Assembly: GCA_963846855.1 (NCBI GenBank)
Contig: CAWJXK010000004.1
Span: 186,001 to 250,000, forward strand
Direction: 5' to 3'
DNA length: 64,000 nucleotides
Source: CAIWHR01 sp963846855
GTDB taxonomy: Bacteria > Pseudomonadota > Gammaproteobacteria > Burkholderiales > Casimicrobiaceae
The notes beneath the pieces were generated by a model, which was not told the DNA's origin, ran no database searches, and saw only the letters and a program-made list of their open reading frames with translations. The stretch's first letter is position 1. Every line of letters begins with the position of its first letter. The position numbers were made by a program, and so were the translations under genes. This document shows, piece after piece, positions 34,305 to 43,665 of this stretch.

Positions 34305-35017
34305 CGCTCCCTCGCGAGCTCGACTGCGGTGCCCGCGACGATGCCGAGGACGCCCGCGACGACGAGATTGAGGCGCATCGGAAGCGCGTCGAGCGCGACG
34401 ACCGCAATGCCGGCGACAACGGCGGCGGTGACGTGCGGCGCGCTGCGCAGCGCCGGCGCCAGCAGCGCGATGAAGACCAGCGGCACCGTGAATTCGAGCG
34501 ACCATGTCGCGGGAATCACGTTGCCCGCGAGGAATCCGATCGCGTTGGTCGCCTGCCAGAAGCTCCACAGCGCCATGCCGCCGCCCGCGAAATGCAGCGC
34601 GCCCCGGCGCGCGTCGCCGTGCGCGTCGAATTTCCGGATCGACGCGGCGAACGCCTGATCGGTCAGCAGGAACGCGAGCGCGCGCGACCAGCGCGGTGGC
34701 AGCGATTGCAGCGACGGCGCCATTGCGGCGCTGTACATCAGGAAGCGAAGGCCGAGCACCGAGCAGGTGAGGATCACCACGGCGGTCGGCGCGTCGGCAG
34801 CCAGCAGCTGGCACGCGAGGATCTGCGCCGCGCCGGAGAAGATAATGGTGCTCATTCCCATCGCGCCGGCGAAATTCGCGCCGACGGCCGCGGCGCCGAC
34901 GCCGCACACGAGGCCGAACGGGATCATCCCGAGGCATGCAGGCAGCATCTCTACGAACCCGGCGCGAAAATCCTCCGAAGCGAGAATGCGGCCGGCGCGG
35001 CGGCGCGGCGTCGTCAC
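34289..35017 (-). CDS. azlC: AzlC-family branched-chain amino acid exporter subunit
   Basis: 242-residue membrane protein. FRAGFVEMLPACLGMIPFGL near the N-terminus and STIIFSGAAQILACQLL are AzlC signatures; about seven hydrophobic helices. It works with AzlD to export branched-chain amino acids or analogues. It is divergent from the HpaI aldolase gene, with 204 bases between. Confidence 0.86.
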   Translation of the reverse strand: MTTPRRRAGRILASEDFRAGFVEMLPACLGMIPFGLVCGVGAAAVGANFAGAMGMSTIIFSGAAQILACQLLAADAPTAVVILTCSVLGLRFLMYSAAMAPSLQSLPPRWSRALAFLLTDQAFAASIRKFDAHGDARRGALHFAGGGMALWSFWQATNAIGFLAGNVIPATWSLEFTVPLVFIALLAPALRSAPHVTAAVVAGIAVVALDALPMRLNLVVAGVLGIVAGTAVELARERWKAR

Positions 35018-35221
35018 TTGGAAGGCGCCGGCATGCCGAGTGCGGCGACGCGGCCTGCGGCGGGGTACATCGAATCAAGTCTCCGGACAGCGATGCGGAA
35101 TCCGGCTTGTACTCCGACGCGACGGCCGCGGTCAACGGGCGCGCGTTCCCCGCGGTAGAATCGCCAGCGCGGACATCGCGTCGCCGCGCCACCCCTTCGC
35201 ACCGCCCTCGAAGGAACACCC

Positions 35222-35995
35222 ATGGATTTCCCGGTCAATCGGTTCAAGCGTGCGATCGCCTCCGGCGGGATCCCCGTCGGCACGTGGCTCTCCAGCGGCT
35301 CCGCCGCGACCGCCGAGGCGCTCGGCTGCGCGGGATTCGACTTTCTCGTCGTCGACACCGAGCACACGCCGATCGACGTGCCGCAGATGATCGAGCTCCT
35401 GCGCACGATCGCGGGAACGCCGGCCGAGGCGATCGTGCGCCCTCCGTGGAACGACATGGTGATGATCAAGCGCGTGCTCGACGCGGGCGCGCAGACGCTG
35501 CTCCTGCCGTTCGTGCAGAATGCCGACGAGGCGCGGCGCGCCGTCGCCCACACGCGCTATCCGCCCGAAGGCGTGCGCGGGGTCGCCGGCACGCATCGCG
35601 GCAGCCGCTTCGGCACGATCCCGGGCTATTTCGCGCGCGCGGCGTCCGAGCTCTGCGTCATCGTGCAGATCGAGACCGTGGCCGCGCTGGACGAGCTCGA
35701 ATCGATCGCCGCCGTCCCGGGCGTCGATTCCATCTTCATCGGACCCAACGACCTGGCGGCGTCGATGGGCCATCTCGGCGATACCGGCAACGCCGCGGTG
35801 CAGGCGAAGCTCGCCTACGCCGCCAAGGAATGCGCGCGCCTCGGCAAGCCGTGCGGCATCGTCGGATTCACGCCCGAATCGGTGTCGCAGTTCCTCGGTT
35901 ACGGCTACACGTGGGTCGCCATCGGCTCCGATATGTCGATGCTGGTGGGCCGCGCGCAGGAGCTGCTCGGGAATCTTCGTTCCGCGATGACCTGA
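35222..35995 (+). CDS. HpcH/HpaI-family aldolase
   Basis: 257-residue class II aldolase of the HpaI/GarL/YfaU group, cleaving 2-keto-3-deoxy sugar acids to pyruvate and an aldehyde. DTEHTPID, QIETVAALDELE (metal-ligand Glu) and SIFIGPNDLAASMG (metal-ligand Asp) are conserved. The ATG at 35222 starts the match, though no strong ribosome site is seen except GAAGGAA. Followed by an SMP-30 lactonase and a GH31 enzyme on the same strand, which suggests a pathway from a glycoside through a sugar lactone to a keto-deoxy acid. Confidence 0.87.
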   Translation: MDFPVNRFKRAIASGGIPVGTWLSSGSAATAEALGCAGFDFLVVDTEHTPIDVPQMIELLRTIAGTPAEAIVRPPWNDMVMIKRVLDAGAQTLLLPFVQNADEARRAVAHTRYPPEGVRGVAGTHRGSRFGTIPGYFARAASELCVIVQIETVAALDELESIAAVPGVDSIFIGPNDLAASMGHLGDTGNAAVQAKLAYAAKECARLGKPCGIVGFTPESVSQFLGYGYTWVAIGSDMSMLVGRAQELLGNLRSAMT

Positions 35996-36072
35996 CCCGG
36001 CAGCGCCCGCACCGCGCCCCGGCCCGGGGGGCTTCGATTTCTTGTACGATGCGTTTCGCCTGTGCACCCGCC

Positions 36073-36969
36073 ATGACACCGCTCGCCGACTTCGCAACCT
36101 CGACATTCGCCTGCGTGCACGACGCGAAGGCGAATCTCGGCGAATGCCCGGTGTGGTCGGCCGAGGAACGCGCGCTCTACTGGGTCGACATCAACGCGCC
36201 TTCGCTCAATCGCTTCGATCCCGCGAGCGCGACCAACGTCTCGATGCCGATGCCCGAGTCGATCGGCTGTTTCGCGTTGCGTGCCGCGGGCGGGTTCGTC
36301 GTGGCGCTGCGCCGCGGCATCTGGCTCGCGCGCCCTGACGGGACGCTGACGAAGAAGCTCGCCGACGCACCGTACGATCCGTCGCATCACCGCTTCAACG
36401 ACGGACGCTGCGACGCTCAGGGCCGTCTTTGGGCCGGTACGATGAACGAGCGCCGCGATGCGCCGAGCGGCGCGCTCTTCCGCATCGAATCCGGCGGCCG
36501 TCTCGAACCCGTCCTGGACGGCATGACGATCAGCAACGGCCTCGCGTGGAGTCCCGACGGACGCACGATGTATCACGCCGACACGCCGACGCTCACGATC
36601 CGCGCGTACGACTTCGACGCCGTCACCGGGACGCCGTCGCGCCCCCGCGTGTTCGCCCGGTTCGAAGGCGAGACCGACCGCCCCGACGGCGCCGCGGTCG
36701 ACTGCGACGGCTGCTACTGGGTCGCGTTCTATCGCGGCGGCAAGGTCGTGCGCCTCTCGCCCGCGGGCGCGGTCCTGGCCGAGTATCCGCTGGCCGCGCA
36801 ATGCCCGACGATGTGCGCGTTCGGGGGCGACGATCTTCGGACGCTCTACGTGACCTCGGCGCGGCAGAACCGCGACGCCGGCGAGCTCGCGCGACTGCCG
36901 CAGTCCGGCGGAATCTTTGCCATGCTTGTCGACGTGGCCGGGCTTCCCGAGCCGAAGTTCGCGGGTTGA
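36073..36969 (+). CDS. SMP-30/gluconolactonase family protein
   Basis: 298-residue six-bladed propeller lactonase. Metal ligands are recognisable: Glu in NLGECPVWS, Asn in RFNDGRCDAQGRLWAGTM, and Asn/Asp in SNGLAWSPDGRTMYHADT. It probably opens an aldonolactone produced by a sugar dehydrogenase. The ATG at 36073 is used; one at 36049 is also in frame. The GH31 gene starts 15 bases after its stop. Confidence 0.88.
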   Translation: MTPLADFATSTFACVHDAKANLGECPVWSAEERALYWVDINAPSLNRFDPASATNVSMPMPESIGCFALRAAGGFVVALRRGIWLARPDGTLTKKLADAPYDPSHHRFNDGRCDAQGRLWAGTMNERRDAPSGALFRIESGGRLEPVLDGMTISNGLAWSPDGRTMYHADTPTLTIRAYDFDAVTGTPSRPRVFARFEGETDRPDGAAVDCDGCYWVAFYRGGKVVRLSPAGAVLAEYPLAAQCPTMCAFGGDDLRTLYVTSARQNRDAGELARLPQSGGIFAMLVDVAGLPEPKFAG

Positions 36970-36983
36970 CTGAGGACCAATCG

Positions 36984-39233
36984 GTGCAATTCGAATCGAC
37001 CGCGTTCCTCCGTCTCGACGCACCCCAGTGCGTCGGCACGTCGGCTTCCGGTGCCGCGTTCGCGACGTCGACGGGCGACGTGCTGGAGGTCACCTGCTTC
37101 GGTCCCGGCGTGTTCCGGCTGCGCGTGGGCCCCAACACGCGGCCCGACTACGGGCTCATCGTCGGTAAGGCGCAGGCCTGCGACGTCGCGCAGACCGAAG
37201 ACGGCGCGGTCACATTCACGGCGGGGGATGCCGTGCTCGAGATCGCGGGCTCGCCGCTGAAATTCCGGCTGACGCATCGCGGCGCGCAGGTGCTGGGCTC
37301 GACCACCGACGAGCATTTTCGCGGCTTCACCCGGTTGCCGACCTTCGGCCGCGTGCGCCAGGGCGACCAGTGGACCGTCGCGATGGCATTGGCCTCGGGC
37401 GCTGCCGTGTACGGTCTCGGCGAGAAATTCGGTCCGCTCGACAAGCGCGGCCAAATCGTCCATTCGCAGGTCGTCGACGCGCTCGGCGTCAACACCGGGC
37501 ATTCGTACAAGAACGTTCCGTTCGCCTGGAGCCCCGGCGACGGCAGGGGCGCATGGGGCGTGTTCGTGCACACGACCGGCATGGTCGCCCACGGTGTCGG
37601 ATGTCCCGACTGGTCGCACCGCTCGTACGCGATCCTGGTCGACGACGAGGCGCTCGACCTCTTCGTCTTCGCGGCGGACACACCGGCGGCGATCCTCGAC
37701 GCCTACACGAAGCTCACCGGCCGCGCGCCGGATGTTCCGCAGTGGAGCCTCGGCCTGTGGATCTCGCGCGCCTGGTACAAGACGCCCGAGGAGGCTGCCG
37801 AGACCGCGCGCAAATTCCGCCAGCGAAAGATTCCCTGCGACGTGCTGACCCTCGACGGGCGCTCGGCGTGGAATCTCGAGACGCGCTTCGACTTCGAGTG
37901 GGACGAGTCGCGCTATCCCGACCCGTATGCGGCGCTGGCGCGGATCAAGGAGCACAACCTCCGCATCTGCGTCTGGGAATATCCGTACGTGTCGATCCAT
38001 TCGCCGCTATTCCGCGATCTCGCCTCACGGCGCTTCCTGCTGACCACGCGCGAAGGCGATCCGTACGTGTTCGGCTGGGACACGGCGCCGGCGACGAGCC
38101 CGTTCGGCAACGCGCTCACGCCGCTGCCGGAAAGCGGCATCATCGATTTCACGCATCCGGCCGCGTATGGATGGTGGCGCGACGCCCACGAGCAGCTCTT
38201 CGCCAAAGGCGTCGACGTCATCAAGAGCGATTTCGGCGAGCATGTTCCCGACGACGCCGTCGCGTTCAACGGCGACACCGGACGGCGCCTGCACAACGTG
38301 TATCCGCTGCTCTACAACGAATGCGTCTACGACGCGACGGCACGCCTGCAGCGCAAGGAAAACGGCCCGCCGATGGTCTGGAGCCGCGCCGGCTGGACCG
38401 GCAGCCAGCGCTACCCGATCCAGTACGGCGGCGAGCCGCAGGGCGACTGGGAAGGCCTTGCCGCGTCGATTCGCGGCGGATTGTCGTGGGGCATGAGCGG
38501 CGCGCCGTACCACGCGACCAACGTCGGCGGATTCTATGGCGCGGCGAAGCCCTCGCCGGAGCTCTTCGTTCGCTGGCTCCAGGCGGCCGTGTTCAGCTCG
38601 CATGTCTCGATTCACGGGATGGGCGAGCGCGAGCCGTGGACCTTCGGCGCCGAGGCCGAGGCGGTCGTGCGCAAGTGGCTCGCCTTCCGCTACCGTCTCA
38701 TCCCGTACCTGCGGGAGGTGATCGCCGAGGCAGGCGCCACCGGATTGCCGGTGATGCGCGCGATGCCGCTCGCCTTTCCCGACAACGCGCTGACGCGCCG
38801 GTACGAGACCCAGTTCATGTGCGGCGATGCGCTCTTCGTCGCGCCGATCGTCGCCGCGGGGGGCGAGATCGAGATCGCGCTGCCGCCCGGCGGGTGGTTC
38901 GACCTCAACTCGCGGCAGCGGTATGCCGGGCAAAGCGTGATCCGCTACAAGGCGACCCTCGACCAGTTTCCGGTGTTCGGCCGCGAAGGCTATGCGCTGC
39001 CGCTCGGACGCGCCGTTCAGCACACCGGCGAGATCGACGACGCGCATCCGATCGAGCAATTGTGGCTGTTCGGCGCACCGACGCGGCCGCTCGACGGATA
39101 CGCGCAGGTGCGCGTCGTCGCTGATGGCGCGACCGGCGCGCATCGCGTGTACGCGGCGTCCGAAATCAAGGTCGAATGCTACGGCGCCGCCGCCGACGTC
39201 GGCGTGCTGGCGCTTTCGCCGGAAGCGGAATGA
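36984..39233 (+). CDS. Glycoside hydrolase family 31 (alpha-xylosidase YicI-like)
   Basis: 749-residue cytoplasmic GH31 enzyme. The nucleophile segment is DVIKSDFGEHV with Asp416, the same number as in E. coli YicI (recalled). The segment expected to hold the acid/base Asp482 of YicI (WGGD) reads QYGGE, i.e. Glu484. It starts at GTG 36984, with GAGGA upstream. The N-terminal beta-sandwich and YGLGEKFGPLDKRG are as in alpha-xylosidases. No signal peptide, so a xyloside must be imported. Its stop overlaps the pdxA start as ATGA. Confidence 0.88.
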   Translation: MQFESTAFLRLDAPQCVGTSASGAAFATSTGDVLEVTCFGPGVFRLRVGPNTRPDYGLIVGKAQACDVAQTEDGAVTFTAGDAVLEIAGSPLKFRLTHRGAQVLGSTTDEHFRGFTRLPTFGRVRQGDQWTVAMALASGAAVYGLGEKFGPLDKRGQIVHSQVVDALGVNTGHSYKNVPFAWSPGDGRGAWGVFVHTTGMVAHGVGCPDWSHRSYAILVDDEALDLFVFAADTPAAILDAYTKLTGRAPDVPQWSLGLWISRAWYKTPEEAAETARKFRQRKIPCDVLTLDGRSAWNLETRFDFEWDESRYPDPYAALARIKEHNLRICVWEYPYVSIHSPLFRDLASRRFLLTTREGDPYVFGWDTAPATSPFGNALTPLPESGIIDFTHPAAYGWWRDAHEQLFAKGVDVIKSDFGEHVPDDAVAFNGDTGRRLHNVYPLLYNECVYDATARLQRKENGPPMVWSRAGWTGSQRYPIQYGGEPQGDWEGLAASIRGGLSWGMSGAPYHATNVGGFYGAAKPSPELFVRWLQAAVFSSHVSIHGMGEREPWTFGAEAEAVVRKWLAFRYRLIPYLREVIAEAGATGLPVMRAMPLAFPDNALTRRYETQFMCGDALFVAPIVAAGGEIEIALPPGGWFDLNSRQRYAGQSVIRYKATLDQFPVFGREGYALPLGRAVQHTGEIDDAHPIEQLWLFGAPTRPLDGYAQVRVVADGATGAHRVYAASEIKVECYGAAADVGVLALSPEAE

Positions 39234-40249
39234 ACGCTGCCGGCCACCGCCCCCCGGCGATCGCGATCACCGTCGGCGAGCCCGCGGGCATCGGGCCCGA
39301 GCTCATCGCGCGCGTCGCCGCGCGCCATCGCGAGCGGGCATTCGCGGCGCGTCTCATCGTCGTCGGCGACTTGAGGATCTTGCGCGAGCGTGCGGCGCGG
39401 ATCGGCCTTTCACCGCACTACATGGAATTCGATCCGGCGTCGTTCACTCCTTCCGGCGGCATCGTGGAAGTGATCGACCTGCGCACCACGGTGCCGGTGA
39501 CGCCCGGGCATCCCGATCCGACCAACGCCGGGAGCGTGCTCGCGATGCTCGATCGCGCTGCCGATGCGTGTGCGACCGGCGCGTGCGCGGCGCTCGTCAC
39601 CGCGCCCGTGCAGAAGAGCGTCATCCAGGACGCCGGATACGTGTTCAGCGGCCACACCGAGTACCTCGCCGCGCGCGCGCACGTGCCGCGGGTCGTGATG
39701 ATGCTGGTCGGCGGCGGACTGCGCGTCGCGCTCGTCACGACGCACCTGCCCCTCGCGGCGGTGCCGGCGGCCATCACGCCGGCTGCGGTCGGCGGGACCA
39801 TTGCGATCGTCGCCGCGGAGCTCATCGCGCGCTTCGGCATCGCAAGGCCGCGCATCGCGGTGTGCGGTCTCAATCCTCACGCGGGTGAGGGAGGCCATCT
39901 CGGCCGCGAGGACGACGACGTCATCGCGCCTGCCGTCGCGGCGGCGCAGGCCGCCGGTATCGACGTCGCGGGGCCGATCCCCGCGGACACGGTTTTCGTT
40001 CCCGCGATCGCCCAGCGCTACGACGCGATCGTGGCGATGTATCACGACCAGGGATTGCCGCCGCTCAAGGCCGCGAGCTTCGGCCAGGGTGTCAACGTAA
40101 CGCTCGGCCTGCCGTACGTCCGGACTTCGGTCGACCACGGCACGGCGCTCGATCTCGCCGCCGATCCCGCGCGGGCGCGGACCGCCGACCCCGGCAGCCT
40201 GTTCGCGGCGATCGATCTCGCGCTCTCGCTCACGCAGCGCGGCGCCTAA
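39230..40249 (+). CDS. pdxA: 4-hydroxythreonine-4-phosphate dehydrogenase
   Basis: 339-residue NAD-dependent dehydrogenase in vitamin B6 biosynthesis. TVGEPAGIGPEL, the metal/substrate histidines in FSGHTEYLA, VTTHLPL and MYHDQGLPPLK, and GLNPHAGEGGHLG are all present. It lies directly before rsmA, the standard pdxA-rsmA pairing, supporting the biosynthetic enzyme rather than the PdxA2 4-phosphothreonate type. The ATG overlaps the GH31 stop, placing an essential gene under translational coupling to a sugar operon. Confidence 0.92.
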   Translation: MNAAGHRPPAIAITVGEPAGIGPELIARVAARHRERAFAARLIVVGDLRILRERAARIGLSPHYMEFDPASFTPSGGIVEVIDLRTTVPVTPGHPDPTNAGSVLAMLDRAADACATGACAALVTAPVQKSVIQDAGYVFSGHTEYLAARAHVPRVVMMLVGGGLRVALVTTHLPLAAVPAAITPAAVGGTIAIVAAELIARFGIARPRIAVCGLNPHAGEGGHLGREDDDVIAPAVAAAQAAGIDVAGPIPADTVFVPAIAQRYDAIVAMYHDQGLPPLKAASFGQGVNVTLGLPYVRTSVDHGTALDLAADPARARTADPGSLFAAIDLALSLTQRGA

Positions 40250-40264
40250 AGCGCGCGTCCCGGC

Positions 40265-41065
40265 ATGCGCGCCCGCCCGACGCACCAGGGCCACGTCGCG
40301 CGGAAGCGGTTCGGGCAGAACTTCCTCGCCGACGTCCATTACGTCGAGAAGATCGTCGCGGCCGTCGCGCCGCAGCCGGGCGACAACCTCGTCGAGATCG
40401 GGCCGGGGCTCGCGGCGCTCACCGGCAAATTGATCGAGCGCGCCGGCCGCATCCATGCCATCGAGATCGACCGTGACCTTGCCGCGCGTCTCGAAGCTGA
40501 TTTTCCGCCGGGGCGATTGCTGCTGCACGTCGCCGACGCGCTTTCGTTCGACTTCGGGACACTGGGCGCGCAGCTGCGCGTGGTCGGCAACCTGCCCTAC
40601 AACATCAGCTCGCCGATGCTGTTTCATCTCGCGCAGTACGCGTCGTCGCTTGCCGATGTCCACGTTATGCTGCAGAAGGAAGTGGTCGCGCGGATGGTCG
40701 CGGCGCCCGGCACGCCGGATTACGGCCGGCTGTCGGTGATGCTGCAGGTCACGTTCCGTATGAGCCGGCTGTTCATCGTGCCGCCCGGCGCGTTCCGTCC
40801 GGCGCCGAAGGTCGACTCGGCCATCGTCCGGCTCGTTCCGCTCGGCCCGGCGCAGCCCGCGATCGCCGATCCCGCGCTTTTCGCGCGCGTCGTCGCCGCG
40901 GCGTTCGGACAGCGGCGCAAGACGCTGCGCAATGCGCTCTCGACCATCGCCGACGAGACGGCATTGCGTCGGGCGGGGATCGATCCCGGCGCGCGCGGCG
41001 AGACGCTCGCGGTCGCGGATTTCGTGCGGCTCGCGAACGCGCTGGCCGGGAGGGTCGGAGCCTAG
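40265..41065 (+). CDS. rsmA: 16S rRNA dimethyladenosine transferase
   Basis: 266-residue KsgA/RsmA methyltransferase that dimethylates two adjacent adenosines near the 3' end of 16S rRNA. RKRFGQNFLAD, the SAM loop VEIGPGLAALT and catalytic NLPYNISSPML are present. It begins 15 bases after pdxA and its stop overlaps the stop of the convergent yggU by 4 bases. Confidence 0.95.
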   Translation: MRARPTHQGHVARKRFGQNFLADVHYVEKIVAAVAPQPGDNLVEIGPGLAALTGKLIERAGRIHAIEIDRDLAARLEADFPPGRLLLHVADALSFDFGTLGAQLRVVGNLPYNISSPMLFHLAQYASSLADVHVMLQKEVVARMVAAPGTPDYGRLSVMLQVTFRMSRLFIVPPGAFRPAPKVDSAIVRLVPLGPAQPAIADPALFARVVAAAFGQRRKTLRNALSTIADETALRRAGIDPGARGETLAVADFVRLANALAGRVGA

Positions 41066-41352
41066 CCCCAACCGACATCGGGGCGCCGCGCCGGCGCCTC
41101 GATCCGCACGACCTTCGCGCGCGCGGTCTCGCCGCGCAGCAGCGTCGCGTTGCGCAGCGGCACGCCGAACGCGTCGGCGAGAAAGCGCAAGAGCTCCGCG
41201 TTCGCCTTGCCGTCGACCGGCGGCGCTGCGAGCTTCACTTTCAATGCATCGCCATGCGTGCCTGAGACTTCCGTGCGCGCAGCACCCGGCTGCACATGCA
41301 GCGTCAGCACAAGCGCCGCGCCATCCTCGCGCAGCCAGGGGCGATCCGCCAT
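41062..41352 (-). CDS. yggU: DUF167/YggU family protein
   Basis: 96-residue protein of unknown function. VQPGAARTEVSGTHGDALKV and PPVDGKANAELLRFLA are DUF167 signatures. It lies in the usual yggS-proC-yggT-yggU series, 14 bases after yggT. The ATG at 41352 is the first of the conserved part. Confidence 0.88.
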   Translation of the reverse strand: MADRPWLREDGAALVLTLHVQPGAARTEVSGTHGDALKVKLAAPPVDGKANAELLRFLADAFGVPLRNATLLRGETARAKVVRIEAPARRPDVGWG

Positions 41353-41366
41353 GGGCGGTCGGAAGC

Positions 41367-41945
41367 CTAGGGACCGAAGGCGCGCAGCGCCATGATTTCG
41401 AGCCACGGCACGGGCACGATCAGCACCAGCTGCAGCAGGACGATCAGGATCAGCGGCGAGATGTCGAGCGTGCCGCCAAGCGGAGGGATGATCCGGCGGA
41501 TCGGGCGCAGGAAGCGGAACGACAGCGTGTTGAGAAGCCCGGAGAGCGGGCCTTCCGGCATGAACCACGACAGGATCGCCTGCGCGAACACGATGATGAT
41601 GAGGAGCCACACGGCGGCCTTGAGGAGCTCGACCAGCGCCAGCAGCGCGAGCGTCGCCGCGACGGTCCCGGCAAGCCCGCCGCCGGCAACCAGGACGCGC
41701 AGCGACACGAGCCAGGCGAATTGCATGACCCAGGCCAGCGCCAGCGTCGACCAGTCGATGCCGCGCCATCCGGGCAGCAGGCGCCGCAACGGCTTCGCCG
41801 CCCAGTCGGTGAGCGCCGTCACCGCCTGCCCGACCGTGTTGCGAAACGGTGCGCGCAGCCACTGCATCGCGAAACGGAGCAGGAACGCGTACGTGAACAA
41901 TCCGAACGCGGTGTCGAGCAGGAACTTGAGCGCCTGGTCCATCAT
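41367..41945 (-). CDS. yggT: YggT family membrane protein
   Basis: 192-residue membrane protein made of two YggT halves, with NTLSFRFLRPIRRIIPPLGG as the clearest signature. The family is linked to osmotic tolerance and possibly division. It follows proC by 12 bases. Confidence 0.9.
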   Translation of the reverse strand: MMDQALKFLLDTAFGLFTYAFLLRFAMQWLRAPFRNTVGQAVTALTDWAAKPLRRLLPGWRGIDWSTLALAWVMQFAWLVSLRVLVAGGGLAGTVAATLALLALVELLKAAVWLLIIIVFAQAILSWFMPEGPLSGLLNTLSFRFLRPIRRIIPPLGGTLDISPLILIVLLQLVLIVPVPWLEIMALRAFGP

Positions 41946-41957
41946 GGCCCTGCTCCT

Positions 41958-42791
41958 CTACGCTTCGCCGCCGAGCGCGTCGCCGAGCTCCTGCGCGCGC
42001 TCCGCCGCGGCCTTCGCGGCCGCGATGATCGAAGCCTTCACTTGAGCGGCCTCGAGCAGCGAGAGCGCACGCTCGGTCGTCCCGCCCTTCGACGTCACCT
42101 GCGCCCGCAGCGTCGCGGGCGCCTCGGCACTCGCCTGCGCCAGCGCGATCGCCCCCGAAAAGGTCGCATAGGCGAGCTTGCGCGCCTCGGCCGGCGCGAA
42201 TCCGAGCGCTCCGGCCGCCGTTTCGAGCGCCTCGAGGAAATAGAAGACGTACGCGGGACCGCTGCCGGAAATGCCGGTCACCGCATCCAGCATCGCCTCG
42301 TCGCCGACCCAGATGACGTCGCCGACCGCCTCGAGCACCCCGGCTGCGAGCGCACGGCCGCGCGCGTCGACTCCCCCGGATGCATGGATGCCGCTGATGC
42401 CCTTGCCGACGAGCGCCGGCGTATTGGGCATTGCGCGCACGAGATTGCCGAAGCCGCCAAGCCAGCGCGAGAGGTCGGCGAGACGGATTCCCGCCGCGAT
42501 GGTCAGCACGACCGGTCCCGGCGCGACGAGGTCGCGCAGCAATGGCGCCAGGGCGAGCGACGCCGCGCGCATCTGCTGCGGCTTCACCGCGAGAACGAGG
42601 AGCTCGGCGCCGGCGATCGCGCCAGCGTCCGGTGCGGCGGACGCGCTGACGCCCGGAACCCGCGCGGACAATCTCTCTCGCTGCTCCAGAATCGGCTCGA
42701 CCGCGTGGAAATCCGTCGCGGCACGACCACGCGCGACCATCCCGCCGATGAGCGCGGTCGCCATGTTGCCGCCGCCGATGAACACGATCAT
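41958..42791 (-). CDS. proC: Pyrroline-5-carboxylate reductase
   Basis: 277-residue enzyme of the last proline biosynthesis step. The NAD(P) loop is FIGGGNMATALIGG; the C-terminal signature is AVTGISGSGPAYVFYFLEAL. It lies 61 bases after yggS on the same strand. Confidence 0.94.
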   Translation of the reverse strand: MIVFIGGGNMATALIGGMVARGRAATDFHAVEPILEQRERLSARVPGVSASAAPDAGAIAGAELLVLAVKPQQMRAASLALAPLLRDLVAPGPVVLTIAAGIRLADLSRWLGGFGNLVRAMPNTPALVGKGISGIHASGGVDARGRALAAGVLEAVGDVIWVGDEAMLDAVTGISGSGPAYVFYFLEALETAAGALGFAPAEARKLAYATFSGAIALAQASAEAPATLRAQVTSKGGTTERALSLLEAAQVKASIIAAAKAAAERAQELGDALGGEA

Positions 42792-42852
42792 GGCGAACCC
42801 GTCCGCGTCAGGGAGCGAAGACTGCCGGCGCGCAGGCGCTGCCGGGGCTTGG

Positions 42853-43548
42853 TCACGGCTCGCGCCCGCGCGACCCGAAGATCGCAGTGCCGATGCGAAC
42901 CAGCGTCGCGCCTTCGGCGATGGCCGACTCGAGATCGGTCGACATCCCCATCGACAGCGTGTCGACGGGCATCCCGTCCGATCGGCAGATATCGAACAAG
43001 GCGCGCAACACGGCGAATTCGGCGTGCCGCGTCGCGACCACGGGCGTATCCGACGCTATGCCCATCAGCCCGCGCAGCGCGAGCCGCGGGAGGGTCGCGA
43101 CGGACCGCGCCAGCGCCAGCGTTTCCTCCGGCGGGACGCCCGATTTCGACGATTCGCCGCTGATGTTCACCTGGACGCAGACGTTGAGCGGAGGCATTCC
43201 GGCCGGGCGCGCGTCGGCCAGCCGCTCGGCGATGCGGATACGGTCGACCGTCTCCACCCATTGGAACCGCTCGGCCACGACCTTCGTCTTGTTGCTCTGG
43301 AGCGGCCCGACGAGGTGCCATTCCACGTCAGTCAGGTCCGCCAGGGCGTCCATCTTGTCCAGGGCCTCCTGGACATAGTTCTCGCCGAACGCGCGCTGCC
43401 CGAGCGCATACACCGCCCGAATGGCCGACGGGGGGAATGTCTTGCTCACGGCGACGAGCCCGATACTGTCGGGCGGCCGCCCGGTGGCGGTCGCCGCCCG
43501 GGCGATGCGCCCCCTCACGTATTGCCACGCGTTCGCGTATGGGACCAT
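42853..43548 (-). CDS. yggS: YggS-family pyridoxal phosphate homeostasis protein
   Basis: 231-residue PLP-binding protein (PLPBP). LVAVSKTFPPSAI carries the Schiff-base lysine, FGENYVQEALDKM and EWHLVGPLQSNK are conserved, and the tail SMGMSTDLESAI binds phosphate. Divergent from pilT across 117 bases, a standard proteobacterial arrangement. Confidence 0.93.
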   Translation of the reverse strand: MVPYANAWQYVRGRIARAATATGRPPDSIGLVAVSKTFPPSAIRAVYALGQRAFGENYVQEALDKMDALADLTDVEWHLVGPLQSNKTKVVAERFQWVETVDRIRIAERLADARPAGMPPLNVCVQVNISGESSKSGVPPEETLALARSVATLPRLALRGLMGIASDTPVVATRHAEFAVLRALFDICRSDGMPVDTLSMGMSTDLESAIAEGATLVRIGTAIFGSRGREP

Positions 43549-43665
43549 AATCGAATGACGACGGCATGCCGCAGGGACTTGGTACGGCTATTGCATGCCC
43601 TCTTTTGTTGCGCCGTCGGACGTCGCTCCGGGATCGGATCGGAAAGGGAATCGGGAAGATTATAG

